This document shows positions 1 to 11,087 of a stretch of 64,000 nucleotides of DNA, piece by piece. Both the position numbers and the translations under genes were made by a program. This DNA comes from Mikania micrantha. Its lineage: Eukaryota; Streptophyta; Magnoliopsida; Asterales; Asteraceae. How positions within the stretch are numbered: the first letter of the stretch is position 1; the number at the start of each line of letters is the position of its first letter. Location: NCBI GenBank assembly GCA_009363875.1, contig CM018688.1, positions 52,925,001 through 52,989,000 of the forward strand, given 5' to 3'. Under the pieces are notes generated by a model. It saw nothing but the letters and a program-made list of their open reading frames with translations. It did not search any database and was not told the origin of the DNA.

Positions 1-119
1 GTACTATTATGCCACGTGTCACAGTAAATTAAACTAATTATAGTTCCACGTGTAATTGAATCAATTAAGTAAACATTTAATTTAATTAATTGCTGACCAG
101 GAATATGCGAGGTGTCACA
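1..119 (-). mobile_element. Element A 3' LTR, partial (cut by window edge)
   Basis: In the minus orientation this is the first ~119 bases of an LTR, starting TGTGACACC directly after the polypurine tract at 124-132. It matches the end of the other half of A's LTR at 31470-31583: both have the same run from 'cacgtgtaattgaatca' through the T/A-rich stretch to 'gaggtgtca'. The rest lies left of the window, so the target duplication of A cannot be checked. Confidence 0.85.
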
Positions 120-123
120 TCAT

Positions 124-132
124 CCCCCTGTT
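124..132 (-). promoter_or_regulatory. Polypurine tract of element A
   Basis: The minus strand reads AACAGGGGG just before the LTR start, the expected place for the plus-strand DNA primer in Ty3/gypsy elements. Element B has the identical AACAGGGGG at 19432-19440. Confidence 0.8.
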
Positions 133-1398
133 AGAAAGAATTTCGTCCCGAAATTCAGCTTGCGTTGTCAGTGTTTGTCGGGTTAGAAAACAGGTGTGGG
201 TATTTCTTCTTCATCTAATATTCACGTTCCTACGTGAATTCCTTGTCTCGAATACCATCGGATTTTCACAATTGGTATGCGGCTAAACTTGAGTTTCTTA
301 ATTTCCCGATCCATGTTCTCGACTGGTTCCTCAACAAAGTGCAGTTGTTCATCGATCTGGATTTCCTCAAGCGGAATCGTAAGCGCTTCATCAGAAAAAC
401 ACGTTTTGAGGTTTGATACGTTAAATACGTTGTGCACACTGCTTGGCTCGTTCAGTAGGTTTAGTTCGTAGGCTACAGGGCCTATTTGCTTGACAATCTC
501 AAAGGGTCCGATGTAACGAGGATTCAACTTCCCTCATTTCCCAAATCGGAAGACTCCCTTCCAGGGTGAGACCTTGAGAAGCACGCTGTCTCCCACATGG
601 AATTCCAAAGGCTTACGCCTTTTATCGACATAGCTTTTATGTTTGTCCCGAGCTGCTACCATTCAGTTGTGTATCTGCAAGATCTTCTCAGTCGTCTCGT
701 GCACTAGTTCGGGACCAGTCAATTGGCTTTCACCAACTTCCGCCAAAAAAATGGGTGATCGGAACTTTCGCCGTAAAACGTCTTAAATGGTGCGGCTTTA
801 ATGCTAGTATGGTAACTGTTGTTGTAAGAGAATTCCACCAAAGGTAAGTGAGTCTCCCAGCTGCTGCCGAAGTTGATTACACATGCCCGAAGCATGTCTT
901 CCCATGTCTGAATCGTCTATTCAATCTGCACATCAGTTTGCAGGCGATAGGCAGTGCTCATATCCAATCTTGTGCCTAGTGCCTTATGCAAGGTTTTCCA
1001 GAAATCTGCCGTAAATCGGTTGTCATGATCAGATATTACTGAGATGGGCATTCCATGCCACGTGACCACTTCCTTTAGATAAATTTGGGTCAATTTATCT
1101 AATTTGTTAGTTTCCTTGATAGGGAGGAAGTGTGCAGACTTAGTGAGTCGGTCTATGATTACCTAGATGGTGTCGTAACCAGTCGTTGCCTTGGGTAGCT
1201 TTGTGATAAAATCCATGGAAATCTCCTCCCATTTCCATACCGGTATCTTAGGCTGTTGAAGTAGTCCCGATGGTTTTGATATTCGACCTTAATCTTTGAA
1301 CAAGTTAAGCACTTGCTCACGTAAGTCGCAATCTCCAACTTCAAGTTCGGACACCAATATGTTTTCTTTAGGTCATGGTATATCTTATCAGAGCCAGG
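133..1398 (-). pseudogene. Element A integrase, core and chromodomain-like C-terminus (broken)
   Basis: Decayed Ty3/gypsy integrase, which joins element cDNA to the host chromosome. Read on the minus strand, the region gives in order: the CCHH/HHCC finger end ('YVSKCLTCSKIKVEYQ', 1159-1344), the core with 'ISDHDNRFTADFW' near 1010-1040 and a degraded YHPQTDGxSE site (reads YRLQTDVQIE), the 'SYNNSYHTSIKAAPF' segment, and a C-terminal domain plus chromodomain-like tail (222-527) ending 'RIPIVKIRWYSRQG'. Frameshifts and stops separate the pieces. A solo LTR (1404-6113) cuts the gene inside the zinc-binding domain, so the N-terminus lies at 6114-6350. The tail places A with the Tekay/Del chromoviruses. 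It is surely inactive. Confidence 0.9.
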
Positions 1399-1403
1399 AT
1401 GTA
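1399..1403. repeat. Target-site duplication ATGTA (left copy)
   Basis: ATGTA here and at 6114-6118 flank the solo LTR exactly. Removing the LTR and one copy restores the integrase reading frame of element A. Confidence 0.9.
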
Positions 1404-2110
1404 TGTCACATTTGGTACGAAATCGACAGGAAACTGTACGGTAGTATTACAGTTACAGGCCTTAACATAAATAATGTAGCGTATTTATGAAACAAACTAA
1501 GGACAAAGTACAAAACAGAGAAACTATGGAAAGATCATATCACAAGATGAACAGATTCAGTACAAATTACAATGTGTGAAGAAAACAAAACACCACAGTC
1601 CTTATACAGATCTTTCGGTAACGAGGATCAAACGACAGAAAACTCAATGGGAAAATACTAATGATTAAGAAATATCACAATGAAATTTACAAACGACTGT
1701 GAGGAAATCAATATTCAATAATAAACCGATATTATTACGAAAGTGTTTAATAAACAACGTATTCGTTTAGGTGACAATGAGAATGAATATAAGTGTTGGT
1801 TTAATATTTTAAATGATATCCGGTAACAGAAAACCAAATTAGAAAATAAAACTGACGATCGTATTCGTACAGTTAGCGCTCTGTACGAAAACATGCATAA
1901 GTTACGTTTGCTGACGAAACGACGAAAATAAACGATTTCGAACTTTAAATTAATGAAAATAAAATAAAAATAATGTTTATTTGGAATTATAACCTAAAAA
2001 GAATTTAATTAAACTATTTTTACAAAGTTATACGTATTTAACATTACGTAGCGTAACGACGTAAATTAACGCAACCGACCAAGACCGAACACGCGAGTAA
2101 ACGACCGGGT

Positions 2111-2118
2111 TATAAAAA
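2111..2118 (+). promoter_or_regulatory. Probable LTR promoter TATA box (solo LTR 1404-6113)
   Basis: GGTTATAAAAACCC followed ~15-90 bases later by a CT-rich leader (ttcctctttcctc, ctctctctccaag). The same TATA plus CT-rich leader occurs at a matching place in the other LTRs. The transcription start is inferred, not seen. Confidence 0.55.
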
Positions 2119-2484
2119 CCCACTTTCTTCCTCTTTCCTCATTTCAGCTGGAACAAATCTCTCTCTCCAAGATCTCTTCTCTCTCTTTAAGTTTCTTCAA
2201 CACTCCGCTATAGCAAATCAACACCGCGTTCTTGGTGTCTAAGCGACCCTCTCAACGAGTAGAACAAGGAAGTACAAGGGATCTAGCCTAAAACGAGCTC
2301 AATAGGGAGAAAAGTTAGAGTGAAGGTTTGGATCTTCTAAGGGTTTTCTCCCATTTCATCACCTTTACTTTACAACCGGTTTTGACCTCTAAAATCGGTT
2401 AAGATGGACATGAAAACGTGATAGGAACACTTGGACTAAGCTAGAATGAAGTTAGGAAAGGGTTGGGATGCTTGGGAAATTCAC

Positions 2485-3150
2485 TGGAAGAAGTATCGAT
2501 GCAGAAAGACGCCAAGAAAAATTAGTGTCGATGGTATCGTGGTAGGACAGCTCAAATATCGATATTGTTTTGTTCGGTGGACCACCTTCGATTCTGCTGT
2601 TGTTGACCTTGTTAAGTTCGACACTCTCATGGGAGTAGGGACAACCACTGATTGATATTAGCATTATCGACTCAGACAATATCGGTGGATTGAAGGATAA
2701 GGGTTGTCGAACTTGTAATATCGACAAAAGGAAGCTTCCGGCTAACACAGCTTCTTCGAACTTATCATCTTCGATATTTAATCCCTGGGCATCGATACTA
2801 ATTCCATGCAACTGACCCAAGAGGTTTGAACCTAATTACAGAAGATATAAACCAACTTAGAGCCTACGAGATTGAATTAAACAAGTAGTATTGACGAAAC
2901 GACTAATATCTATCTTTAATATGGACAGTTGGTCAGGAAAATTTTCTAAGGGTTGTCGACACTGATAGTGTCGTCATTAACCTCCATTGTCACCACCTTT
3001 CGATACTAACATTTTCGGTGCAATCCAAGTGAATTAAGTATAGAATAGGGTGGTAATAATTGAACATGGGATTGCATAGTAGTATTGAAAGAGATGGCAA
3101 CATAATGGATCACAATTGGTTTCTAGAAATTTCTAATGAGATACGAGGAC
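2485..3150 (+). repeat. Short-word array, TCGA / ATATCGATA type
   Basis: About 17 words of the type TATCGAT, ATCGATA, GTCGACA or TTCGAAC are scattered with irregular 10-40 bp spacers, densest at 2490-2800. It begins about 375 bases downstream of the TATA box. The same word type occurs at the equivalent place in the LTR at 25040-28499. Confidence 0.6.
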
Positions 3151-5068
3151 ATCGATATTAGCCTAAAAACGGTTCAAACAAATATAAATTAGAAAACCAA
3201 GTGAGGTGATAACAAAACAAGGATTAAACAATAACATATGAATAATGATAAGATAATTAAAAGAATTTAAACAAGTTGAGAACTCTTAAGACTTAGTAAG
3301 TGTTAACAAAAATTTTATGATTTAAACTTAGTTTTAATAAATTAAATATAATCTTTTACTTAAGTACTTAATTCATAAAATGTCAAAAAGGTTAACTCAA
3401 TTTTCAAGGTTTATAAGATTAAAGAGTTTTCATAACATAACTTGAATATTTTTATAAACTAAACATGACCTTTTTAATAAAATACTTTACCTAATATTAT
3501 ATGAATGAGTTTCTTTTATAAATAAACATAAGTTTGTTAATGAAACATCTTTCGTATAAAACAAGTGTAACACTTTTATGGCAAGCATGAAATCTTTAAA
3601 ACTTAAGGTTTTCTAGTAACTTAAAAACATGTTTTTTTTTAATACAAGCTTCATTTTCATCAAGTAAGTCAATTGTTAAGGGTTATTAGAGATAACATCA
3701 TAAAACTAAATAGTTACAAACCTAATAACTCATTAGAGGAGTCTTTAGGATACTTAGTTGAATCGCACAATTCTCATCACAACTCTTAAGCACATACTAA
3801 TGTTAGCAATGTTGAATGCAAACAAATCAAACACAGGTTGAATACACTCCAATTCCAAACAACGAGCGCAAGCATCCTTGAAGTAAGTCAACAATCAACA
3901 CAACACAGATCAGTTCATTGACCCTTTTCTAAACATTTTGTTTTATAACTGCGGGGCTGAGAAGCATGCTTATATATTTTACTTTTATAAAATCTATTTA
4001 ATGCTTTCATATGATTCTATTATGCTATAAATTCAAGTATGTATGGGAGTTTAGAAACTAATATGCCGAGTATACAGGAACGCTTAGGTTATCCTAACTG
4101 TTCGTATACTGGATTATCATTATCAACTTAAAATAACTTCTGACATGTAGGATGTCTGATTAAAGTTATTTTCATGAGACTGCTATTCAGCAAAATGACA
4201 ATTACAGAACATGGTGAAATATCTAGGATATATTAAAAATAACATGTGCACAAGATACAATAACTATTGAGACAAATCATGACTAGTGAGTCAGATTCAA
4301 GAAAAACACAAGAGCAAACACAAAGTTCTATAACTCCAAATGTCCTAGCTAGACTTTTGGTATAGGCCACATGTGTTATGATATTTCCTGATTTCATAAG
4401 AAAATTTTGAATTCTGTGGAATTCAAAACAAACAACATTAACTCCATACTACCTAAGTATAACTTGTTTAAATTTCTAAAAGGGGTTATTGGGTAAATGA
4501 CAACATTGTGTGCATCTAACATTGGGTTGATGACAATTGTGGTATTGATGACATGTACTTGGTTTCTAGAGAAACTGTTTGGTTATATCACTGTATTCAT
4601 GCGTTCAGTATTCATGTACAGTTGTAATTCCCTTTAGTTGTTCGTTTACCATTAAGTGGCATTGGCCAGGACCGACAGTAACGTAGTGGTACCACAGGGG
4701 TTGACAAACCAGCGGTGAGTGAGGCCTATACGTTATTTGCAATTGAGACATTTATCATTGGCCGGACACGTACGACTGGTAACAGGGCTGCATCAGTCGG
4801 GTTTGGTAAACGACCACATGGGTGATATTAAATTGATAGCCCCTTTACTATTAACTACCGCACTGTTCTGTTACACTAACAATAATCTGGTTGACTGATA
4901 CTCAGTCTAAGTTTTGAATAGTGAGAGAAACTGTGAAGGCAATGTGAGAACAAATATCAAAACAAATGAAGGGTAGATTAGTGGTCTAGTGACTCAATTG
5001 ACGTAAACCATACAGCCAGTCAAGGAATCTACATTAATTTAATGGGTTGACTATCACTTCTAGTTGGA

Positions 5069-5330
5069 AGTGAGAAACAGTAAACTCATTCAATGTGAAC
5101 AAAATGAGAACAATGAGACATGTGATTGTGTGTGATTGCGAAGTGAAAGCCTTAGCTTCCTCTAGGGACATGACCGTGTCTTGACAACGGCGTGTCATGA
5201 CCGCTAAGTGAGAAATAGTAAATTCATTCAATGTGAACAAAGTGAGAACAATGAGACATGTGATTGTGTGTGATTGCGAAGTGAAAGCCTTAGCTTCCGC
5301 TACGGACATGACCGTGTCTTGAAAAGGGCG
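5069..5330. repeat. 138-bp tandem duplication in LTR
   Basis: Two direct copies offset by 138 bases (starts at 5069 and 5207, both 'agtgagaaa.agtaaa.tc'). By eye they are about 94% alike over their shared length. The second copy ends near 'gaccgtgtcttga' at 5308-5320. Confidence 0.85.
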
Positions 5331-6113
5331 TGGTGGCTTGGAAGTTGGGATGGCGGTAAGCTTGATTCTACATATGCCATGTACACAAACGATACTTGTC
5401 AAGACCAGGTAATATCAGTGGTAAGGTCTAAGGTGGAAGCTACAAGTGGGAAAAATGCAAATCTTTTTGAGACAAATAGGAACTTGTCACCAGAAGGCAG
5501 TTTGGTGAGAAATTCCTTAAACTATTCTATTATTAATTAAGTTGGAGTTGTATGGCTAACTATGGTTATTAGTTATAATAATCATTGAGAACGATAACAA
5601 CCATTTGAGGGCAAACTATATCTTTGTGATGTGTACAAACTTGTGTGAATCTTAAATCATTATTGACAGAATAAAGGTTTTTCATAAACATTTTCAAATC
5701 AAATAAACAAATGAAATCACCATCCTAGTGTTGACCCGTTTTTGCATGATTCTTCTTAGGTGATGGACATGTCTAGTCACCAATATCGAAGAGTTAGCTA
5801 GGCGGCCTAAGAGAAGGACCTAGCATATTTTGTTCATTTTGTGTAGGATTGACATATGATCAAGAACTTCTGCAGCTCACGGTAGATTTACATCATATGT
5901 CTTTTGGTAGGATTGCAAGGTTAATTTATGCAACACAAACCGATGTAATTTAACTATGCAATTTTTATTGCATGTATGTTTACTATTTATCATTTCATAT
6001 ATCATGTGCTATGCAAACAATCTGATTCATTTCGATTATCACACGATATCGCGCCCAAAGACCTTTCCGCCCGACAGGAAAGTCAATCCAGCCTGCTAGC
6101 TTGGGGTGTGACA

Positions 6114-6350
6114 ATGTACCGAGTATCTACTCTTGTGAGCTTCATCCATCACTACCCCTATCAGTCCTCCGTAGCTTGGTATCCAGATTCGGTCCATAAA
6201 GTAATATGCTTCATCGGCCTTCACCTCTAACTGTTTATCCATGCTGCGCATGGATTCGTAAATGAGGTTCTCGGCCTTCAGAGTTTCCTGTGGTGCATTT
6301 CGAATCTGGTTTGGTAGCTTAGAATGTATTGGAAGCTGTAATGAACGCAC
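6114..6350 (-). pseudogene. Element A integrase, N-terminal part
   Basis: Minus-strand reading gives the zone linking RNase H to integrase and the start of the zinc-binding domain: 'LEVKADEAYYFMDRIWIP' then 'VMDEAHKSRYSVH', where the H residues belong to the HHCC finger. The frame then runs straight into the solo LTR at 6113. Its continuation (IHPG.DKIYHDL) resumes at ~1398 on the other side of the insertion. Element B has the same segment uninterrupted near 18040-18300. Confidence 0.88.
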
Positions 6351-6354
6351 TCAT

Positions 6355-6905
6355 TTTCTTGTTTCCTTCCGGCTCAACGCTTCAGCCACTATGTTAGCTT
6401 TTCCTGGGTGGTACTTGATAGCACAATCATAATCACCTATCAACCCAGCTTCTTTGCTTCATGTTTAGCTCTTTCTGGTCGAAGATGTGTTGTAGGCTTT
6501 TATGATCAGTGAATATAATGGATTTTGTTCCGTACTGATAATGTCACCAGATCTTCAGTGCGAACACTACGGCTCCCAGCTCCAAATCGTGAGTTGTATA
6601 GTTTTTCTCGTGCACCATCAGTTGTCGTGACGCGTAGGCGATAACTTTCTCGCGTTGCATCAACACGCATCCGAGTCCTTGTTTTAAAGCGTGACAATAG
6701 ATTACGAAATCGTCACATCCATCAAGTAAGGATAGGATAGGATCGGTGCACTGCATTCTGCTTCAGTAAGTTGAATGCAGACTCCTGTTTTTCCCCATTT
6801 GAATTTCTTATCTTTATGGGTCAGGGAGGTTTGTGAATGCGTGATCTTCGAGATTCCCTCGATAAACCGCCGGTAGTACCCCTCCAATACTAGGAATTGT
6901 CTCAC
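6355..6905 (-). pseudogene. Element A RNase H and RT connection (broken)
   Basis: RNase H degrades the RNA strand during reverse transcription. The minus strand reads 'GYYRRFIEGISKI' (connection, 6702-6905), 'DDFVIYCHALKQGLGC.L' and 'YASRQLMVHEKNYTTHDLELGAVVFALK' (6544-6756), then in another frame 'TDHKSLQHIFDQKELNMKQR' (~6440-6540). The first catalytic Asp, normally YCDAS, is His here (YCHA), a lost active-site residue. Frameshifts separate the blocks. Layout and order are normal for Ty3/gypsy (RT, RNase H, IN). Confidence 0.88.
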
Positions 6906-6929
6906 CTCTGTTGGAGTCGTTGGTGCTTC

Positions 6930-7660
6930 CCAGTTTTTGATGGTTTAAATCTTGGCTGTGTCTACGTGTGTTCCTTTTTCGTTAACCACGTGTCCAAGAA
7001 ATTGGACCTCGCAACTCCAAAAATCACATTTGTAGAATTTCCCGTATAATTGCTTGGTCTTCAGCAATTCCAAGACAAACCTGAAATGTTCAACACGTTC
7101 TTCCTGACGCTTGAAGTAGCTCAGGATATCGTCAATGAACACAATTATGAATTTTTCGAGATAGGGTTTGCACACGCGATTCATGAGATTCATGAATACA
7201 GCCGGTGCATTGGTCAGTCTGAAGGGCATGACCAAAAACTCGTAATATCCGTATCGTGTCCTAAAGGCTGTCTTAGGAATTTCATCCTCCTGTATGCTCA
7301 ATTGATGGTAGCCTGATCTCAAATCGATCTTCGAATAGTAGCCTGACCCTTATAGTTGGTTAAACAAGTTGTCTATTCGTGGTAATGGGTATCGATTTTT
7401 GATAGTCACCTTATTCAGCTCTCTGTAGTCGATACATATTTGAATGGATACATCTTCTTTACAAATAGGACCGGTGCTCCCCATGGTGAGAAGTTTGGTC
7501 TTATGAATCCTTTGTCTAACAGTTCCTACAATTGGTTAGACAGTTCTTGCATCTCAGTTGGTGCCATTAGGTACGGTACCTTCGCAATCGGTGCTGCTCT
7601 CGGTGTGAGATCTATTTGAAACTCGATTTGTCGTTTGGTGGTAGTCCAGGTAGAGATCGA
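6930..7660 (-). pseudogene. Element A reverse transcriptase (broken)
   Basis: Ty3/gypsy reverse transcriptase copies element RNA into DNA. The minus strand reads 'GFIRPNFSPWGAPVLFVKK' then 'ICIDYRELNKVTIKNRYPLPRID' (7380-7560), then 'SGYHQLSIQEDEIPKTAFRTRYGYYEFLVMPF' and the catalytic FIDD box in 'IVFIDDILSYF' (6945-7322). The FIDD aspartates are kept, but a small deletion after FVKK, at least one stop and frame changes break the protein. Best match is the Tekay/Del chromovirus clade. Confidence 0.9.
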
Positions 7661-7664
7661 GAAA

Positions 7665-8190
7665 GACTTTAGGATAATCGCAGACAACATCGATGTCCTC
7701 GATTCTTCTCTCCTTCCTTGGTTGTTCAGTGATAAGGGGTTGTATCGTCGGATATCCTTTCTATAGATACTTGCTAGCCTTCATGCAAGACTTGATGTTC
7801 ACTGGTATTCCCCTTCGTTCTCCCTGAATAGACAGCTGATCTCCATCCGAAAACGTGATTCGGACGATCTTCTCATTGCACACAATCTCTGCTTGGTTTG
7901 CGGATAGCCCATTCCAACCACCACATCAAAGCTTCCTAGAGTTATTGGCATCATGTCGATTTCAAGCTCTTGATCCACCAGTACCATGAGGCATCCTCAA
8001 AATATGTATTGCGTTTCTATCAGCTTGTCGTCAGCTAACTCTACGGTATACTTATAGTCTAGTGGTGTTGGGGTAATATTAAGCAGTTGGCTAAATTTGC
8101 TAGATATGAAACTCCTATCGGCACTGGTATCGAATAATATACTAACATAGAAATTATTTGAAACAAAAGGAGTGCACGGTCATGATATTT
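7665..8190 (-). pseudogene. Element A aspartic protease (broken, DTG to DTS)
   Basis: Retroviral-type aspartic protease, which cuts the Gag-Pol precursor. The minus strand near 8110-8140 reads 'ILFDTSADRSFISSKF': the catalytic DTG is DTS. Downstream, 7799-7987 has the C-terminal signature 'LEIDMMPITLGSFDVVVGM' (the family's later 'DWLS' is frameshifted), and 7700-7800 matches the linker into RT (compare 'GERRG...SIMSCMKA' in element B). It lies between the Gag knuckles and RT, as usual. The active-site change and the frameshifts make it non-functional. Confidence 0.82.
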
Positions 8191-9425
8191 AGATCATGCT
8201 TGGATTCTCCCGAGGCAATTAGGAATGCACGGTCCTTCGCCACGCCTCCCCTGGCTTTCTTCAGTTGCGGGCAATCCTTACACATGTGCCCCGATTTGCC
8301 ACATTCATGACACCCTCTGATGGTGTTCTGGTTGTTGTTGCTGTTGATTTTGTTGTTGTGCATTGGTTTTCTCTTGCAGTCCCACGCTATATGACCATGC
8401 CTTCCACACTTCAGGTATCGATAGCGGTCGCACTGGCTGTAGTGGTGATACGAGAATTGGTTGCACTTTGGGTATTTTCCTTCATAAACTCCCTTCCCCT
8501 TGGGGTCGGGTTGGGTTGCAGTGAAGGCTCGGGTAGGTGGTTATCGTTGGTGAGACTACGATGAGTGTGAGGAATGATTTTGATGATGGTTGGGTTCCCA
8601 TTTGCGCTTGTTGTCATGGGGCTTCAGGTGTTCACCCCTCTTTGGTAGCTTTCCCCAGGCTACAACTTGATCCGTCAACTTGTGTGCTAAGAGGATGTTC
8701 GGTTGAATGATCGGCTGCAATGACTATACTCAGAATATTATCGGGCAACCCACTGATAAAATGCTCTATCTTCTTGTACTCCTGGGTCACCATCCCCGGG
8801 CACAATTTGCATAGCTCATGAAATCGCGAGACGTACTGCTCGATGTCTGAGCCCTCCATCTTGTCCACCCAGAACTCTTTCTCTAGTTTCTTGATCTCAT
8901 TGTGAGGACAATATTCCTCCTTCAGCATCTTGGTGAATTCCTCCTATGAAATAGAGTTGGTAGCTTCTAGACCTAGTGTCTGGACATAGGAGTTCCACCA
9001 CGTGAGGGCTTGTCCCTCTATAGTACTGGTGGCAAATTTCACTTTTTTTCCATGGCGCACTCACATATACAGAAGACCGACCCGACCTTCTTGATCCAGC
9101 GGAGCAGTCCCACTGCTCTTTCTGATCCATTAAAGTGTGAGGGTGACAGCTCAAAAAGGTCTTGAATGAACACCCTTTGGTGTTGCTGTTGGGGGATCCT
9201 GTTTGTCAGCAGTCAATACTTTGTGTTAGTGGTTGTGTTTTCAATAATATGTTGGTCAATTTAAAGTTTGCTTTTACCATTGTTGGTACTGCTAGTTTCA
9301 CTATTCAAACGGTTCGCCTCATATTCAGCTATCGCTTTGTTGACTCGTCGCTCCACCATCTCCTTGATGGCTGCTGAGCCAATGGATCGGTTGTTTGCTC
9401 GTGCATAAGTTCCACGTCCCACCAT
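8154..9425 (-). pseudogene. Element A Gag (broken)
   Basis: Capsid/nucleocapsid protein. The likely start is the ATG at 9425 (reads MVGRGT..., preceded by a TATATAG/AACTAA stretch as in B). The order is: N-terminal 'VERRVNKAIAEYEANR', a Retrotrans_gag-like core (8632-9154, 'FWVDKMEGSDIEQYVSRFHELCKLCPGMVTQEYKKIE' region), an unusual zinc module CNQFSYHH...C (about 8420-8480), a CCHC knuckle (KCGRHGHIAWDC) and a second intact knuckle CHECGKSGHMCKDC (8270-8312). Frameshifts occur between these blocks. Element B's Gag at 14945-16108 is the closest relative in the window. Confidence 0.88.
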
Positions 9426-9653
9426 TACTTAGTTCTATATAAAATAGATAGTGTGTTACTTACTGTTTGAGTTAATTGTGTGTTAGCATCCATACAAGTA
9501 TAACGTCACAAGAATACAAAGTTCAAAATGCCATTTCATTAATAATTTACAAAAGTAAAATCATAAGTTCTATTTGATCCCTACTACCAAAGTGATTTGT
9601 ATGAGCACAACCCGCTCATAATAAGTTCTAACTAACACAATAAAGAAAATAAA
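9426..9653 (-). other. 228-bp non-coding spacer between extra ORF and gag (element A)
   Basis: T/A-rich spacer with stops in all likely frames. It ends, on the minus strand, TTTTATATAG|AACTAAGTA-ATG. Element B has a 233-bp spacer at the same place ending GTTATATAG|GAACTAACA-ATG. The shared pyrimidine/AG-like end could be a 3' splice site, but this is only an inference. Confidence 0.45.
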
Positions 9654-10469
9654 CTACTCTAAGGAGATGGTGGAATTCGAATCTCCACTAGCTGTCGGAC
9701 CGTCGTCCTCTTCCTCAATCGGCTCCTCCTCCTCATCCACAAATGGTTCCTCCTCATCCTCAAACGGCTCCTCGTCACCATCGTCGACAAGAAATCCCAT
9801 CTTTGCCGGCGCTGGATCCTCTAAAAACTGTTAAGCAAACACTCCCACCGTGGCCTCAGCTCGGGCCTCGGCCGCCTCGGCTCACACCTAGGCTGTCGTG
9901 GCTCAAGCCTCGGTCTCCTCAGCTCTGGTCTTTGTAGCAACAGAGCGAGCCTCGACCTGCTCGAATCTGGCCTCCATCCGCTCCAGTCGAGCAGTGGTCT
10001 CCTCCTGCTGTCTAAGAGCATGCCGCGTCATATAGACCAGGTTGTCGTGTACGTGGTCGGTGTAATCGTGCACCTCTTCTAGGCGAGCTACTCGCTGCCG
10101 TAAGTACCGTCGGTCTGAAAGTACTGCCGAGACCTCTCCTGACAAGTTGCACATGTTGCGGATTGCCCTATCCGACATAACAGCATGGGCTGCAAAAGCC
10201 TGTTCCAACAGGAACCCCAAAGCCGATAGTCGGGGCTGGCAGGATGTACTCCCTAGAGACATTGATGGTGGTACTCGCTCATCACTGATCCACCTGTAGA
10301 TCATATAAGGGTACCAGTCCCACTCTCTTGTGTTGCTCATAGAGCAAACATGTGCAATCTCCTCTAGGAAGATGTCTGCTAATGGTACCATGCGGCTCAT
10401 CTTGCACTGCTCCTCCTCAGTCTCCTCCACCGGACGCTTACCTAAGTAACGCTCCTTGTTTTTCTCCAT
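9654..10469 (-). pseudogene. Element A extra ORF upstream of gag (coiled coil, acidic tail)
   Basis: Unrecognised protein of about 272 codons between PBS and gag. The start is chosen at 10469 because it reads MEKNKERYLGKRPVEE, matching MDNNRERNLGKRPAED in element B at 13891. Next come a conserved 'SNTREWDWYP' block, a long charged heptad-like stretch ('RQRVARLEEVHDYTDHVHDN', 'QQEETTARLERMEARFEQVEARS') and, after a frame change near 9900, a Glu/Asp-rich tail ending '...DGPTASGDSNSTISLE' with a stop at 9654. No Gag, protease or envelope motif is visible. The length agrees with B's copy (821 nt), so it is a shared ORF, not chance. Its function is unknown; some plant Ty3 lineages have extra ORFs upstream of gag. 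Confidence 0.75.
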
Positions 10470-10599
10470 CCTATAACTTCGTTTAATAAGTACACATATA
10501 ATAAAAATATCACTATGCAATGTCTAAGTGTTGTGTCTAGTGTAGAGCAATGGCTATAGTCTAAGTTTACTACATGCAAACCTAGTTCTCTATAACCAA

Positions 10600-10612
10600 G
10601 GATCTGATGCAA
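10600..10612 (-). promoter_or_regulatory. Primer-binding site of element A (decayed iMet type)
   Basis: The minus strand reads TTGCATCAGATCC, three bases after the LTR end, against the usual TGGTATCAGAGCC. The spacing and the following 'TTGGTTATAG' match element B, so this is a decayed tRNA-iMet site. Confidence 0.7.
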
Positions 10613-10615
10613 GTC

Positions 10616-11087
10616 TGTCACATTCCCAAATTTCCACTTGCAGTGTCAGACCGCTGGGTGTCATGTGGCCAGGATCAAAGCTCTAGTCATATAGAACGGC
10701 TCTATATGCGTTTGAAAGTAAATTTGTTATAACAACCAAAACCTAAATAGTTTGACAAAACATGTACCGGAATATTATAATTTGTCTAAATCATCGGAAA
10801 TAAATAATGTTATGCAGTAGAAAAGTAAAACATGAGACACTACATTGTTTGTTAACACACAATGAGATAAAAGTTGTTTTTTTAAAAGACATAATATGCA
10901 ATGCATGCAGGCCTTGTGCTGGCTCCCCTACATGCATTCCTGATCCATGTGCGTGCTAGTTAACTGAGAATAAATGTTAAGAAATAGTGTCAATGCATGG
11001 TTGGTGAGTTCACAGGTTTTGAAAAGCAATAAACATAAGTAAAAAAAATGTTTGTCACATGTCATGCTGTTTATTAATGTTTGTCGT
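10616..11087 (-). mobile_element. Element A 5' LTR, PBS-proximal piece
   Basis: The minus orientation ends ...GGAATGTGACA next to the PBS. It contains the same end signature as B's LTR ('cctggcca...gtc.gacc') and a 'ttggtgagttcac' block. It is interrupted at about 11087 by element B and resumes at 29625. The exact right border is uncertain by about 20 bases. Confidence 0.75.

Larger units (their letters stand above)
1404..6113 (+). mobile_element. Solo LTR (4.7 kb) inserted in element A integrase
   Basis: It starts TGTCACATTTGG, ends GGGGTGTGACA and is bounded by perfect 5-bp duplications ATGTA. It has no PBS, gag or pol, so it is best read as a solo LTR left by LTR-LTR recombination. It is plus-oriented and homologous, in reverse, to 58038-62519; for example, the 'cgtacagttagcgctctgtacg' palindrome region at 1866-1888 recurs near 62007-62030. 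It carries a TATA box (2111-2118) with a CT-rich leader, a TCGA-word array (2485-3150) and a 138-bp tandem duplication (5069-5330). At 4.7 kb it is long for an LTR. ORFs inside it look accidental. Confidence 0.88.

Noticed and set aside
2452..2820. 122-codon minus-strand ORF in solo LTR
   Set aside because: It overlaps the TCGA array and a plus-strand ORF. TCGA words avoid stops in several frames, which favours chance ORFs.
5034..5402. 122-codon minus-strand ORF with internal repeat
   Set aside because: It lies over the 138-bp tandem duplication of an LTR; the protein repeat only mirrors the DNA repeat.
8265..8564. 99-codon plus-strand ORF rich in valine
   Set aside because: It is the antisense shadow of element A's Gag zinc-knuckle region.
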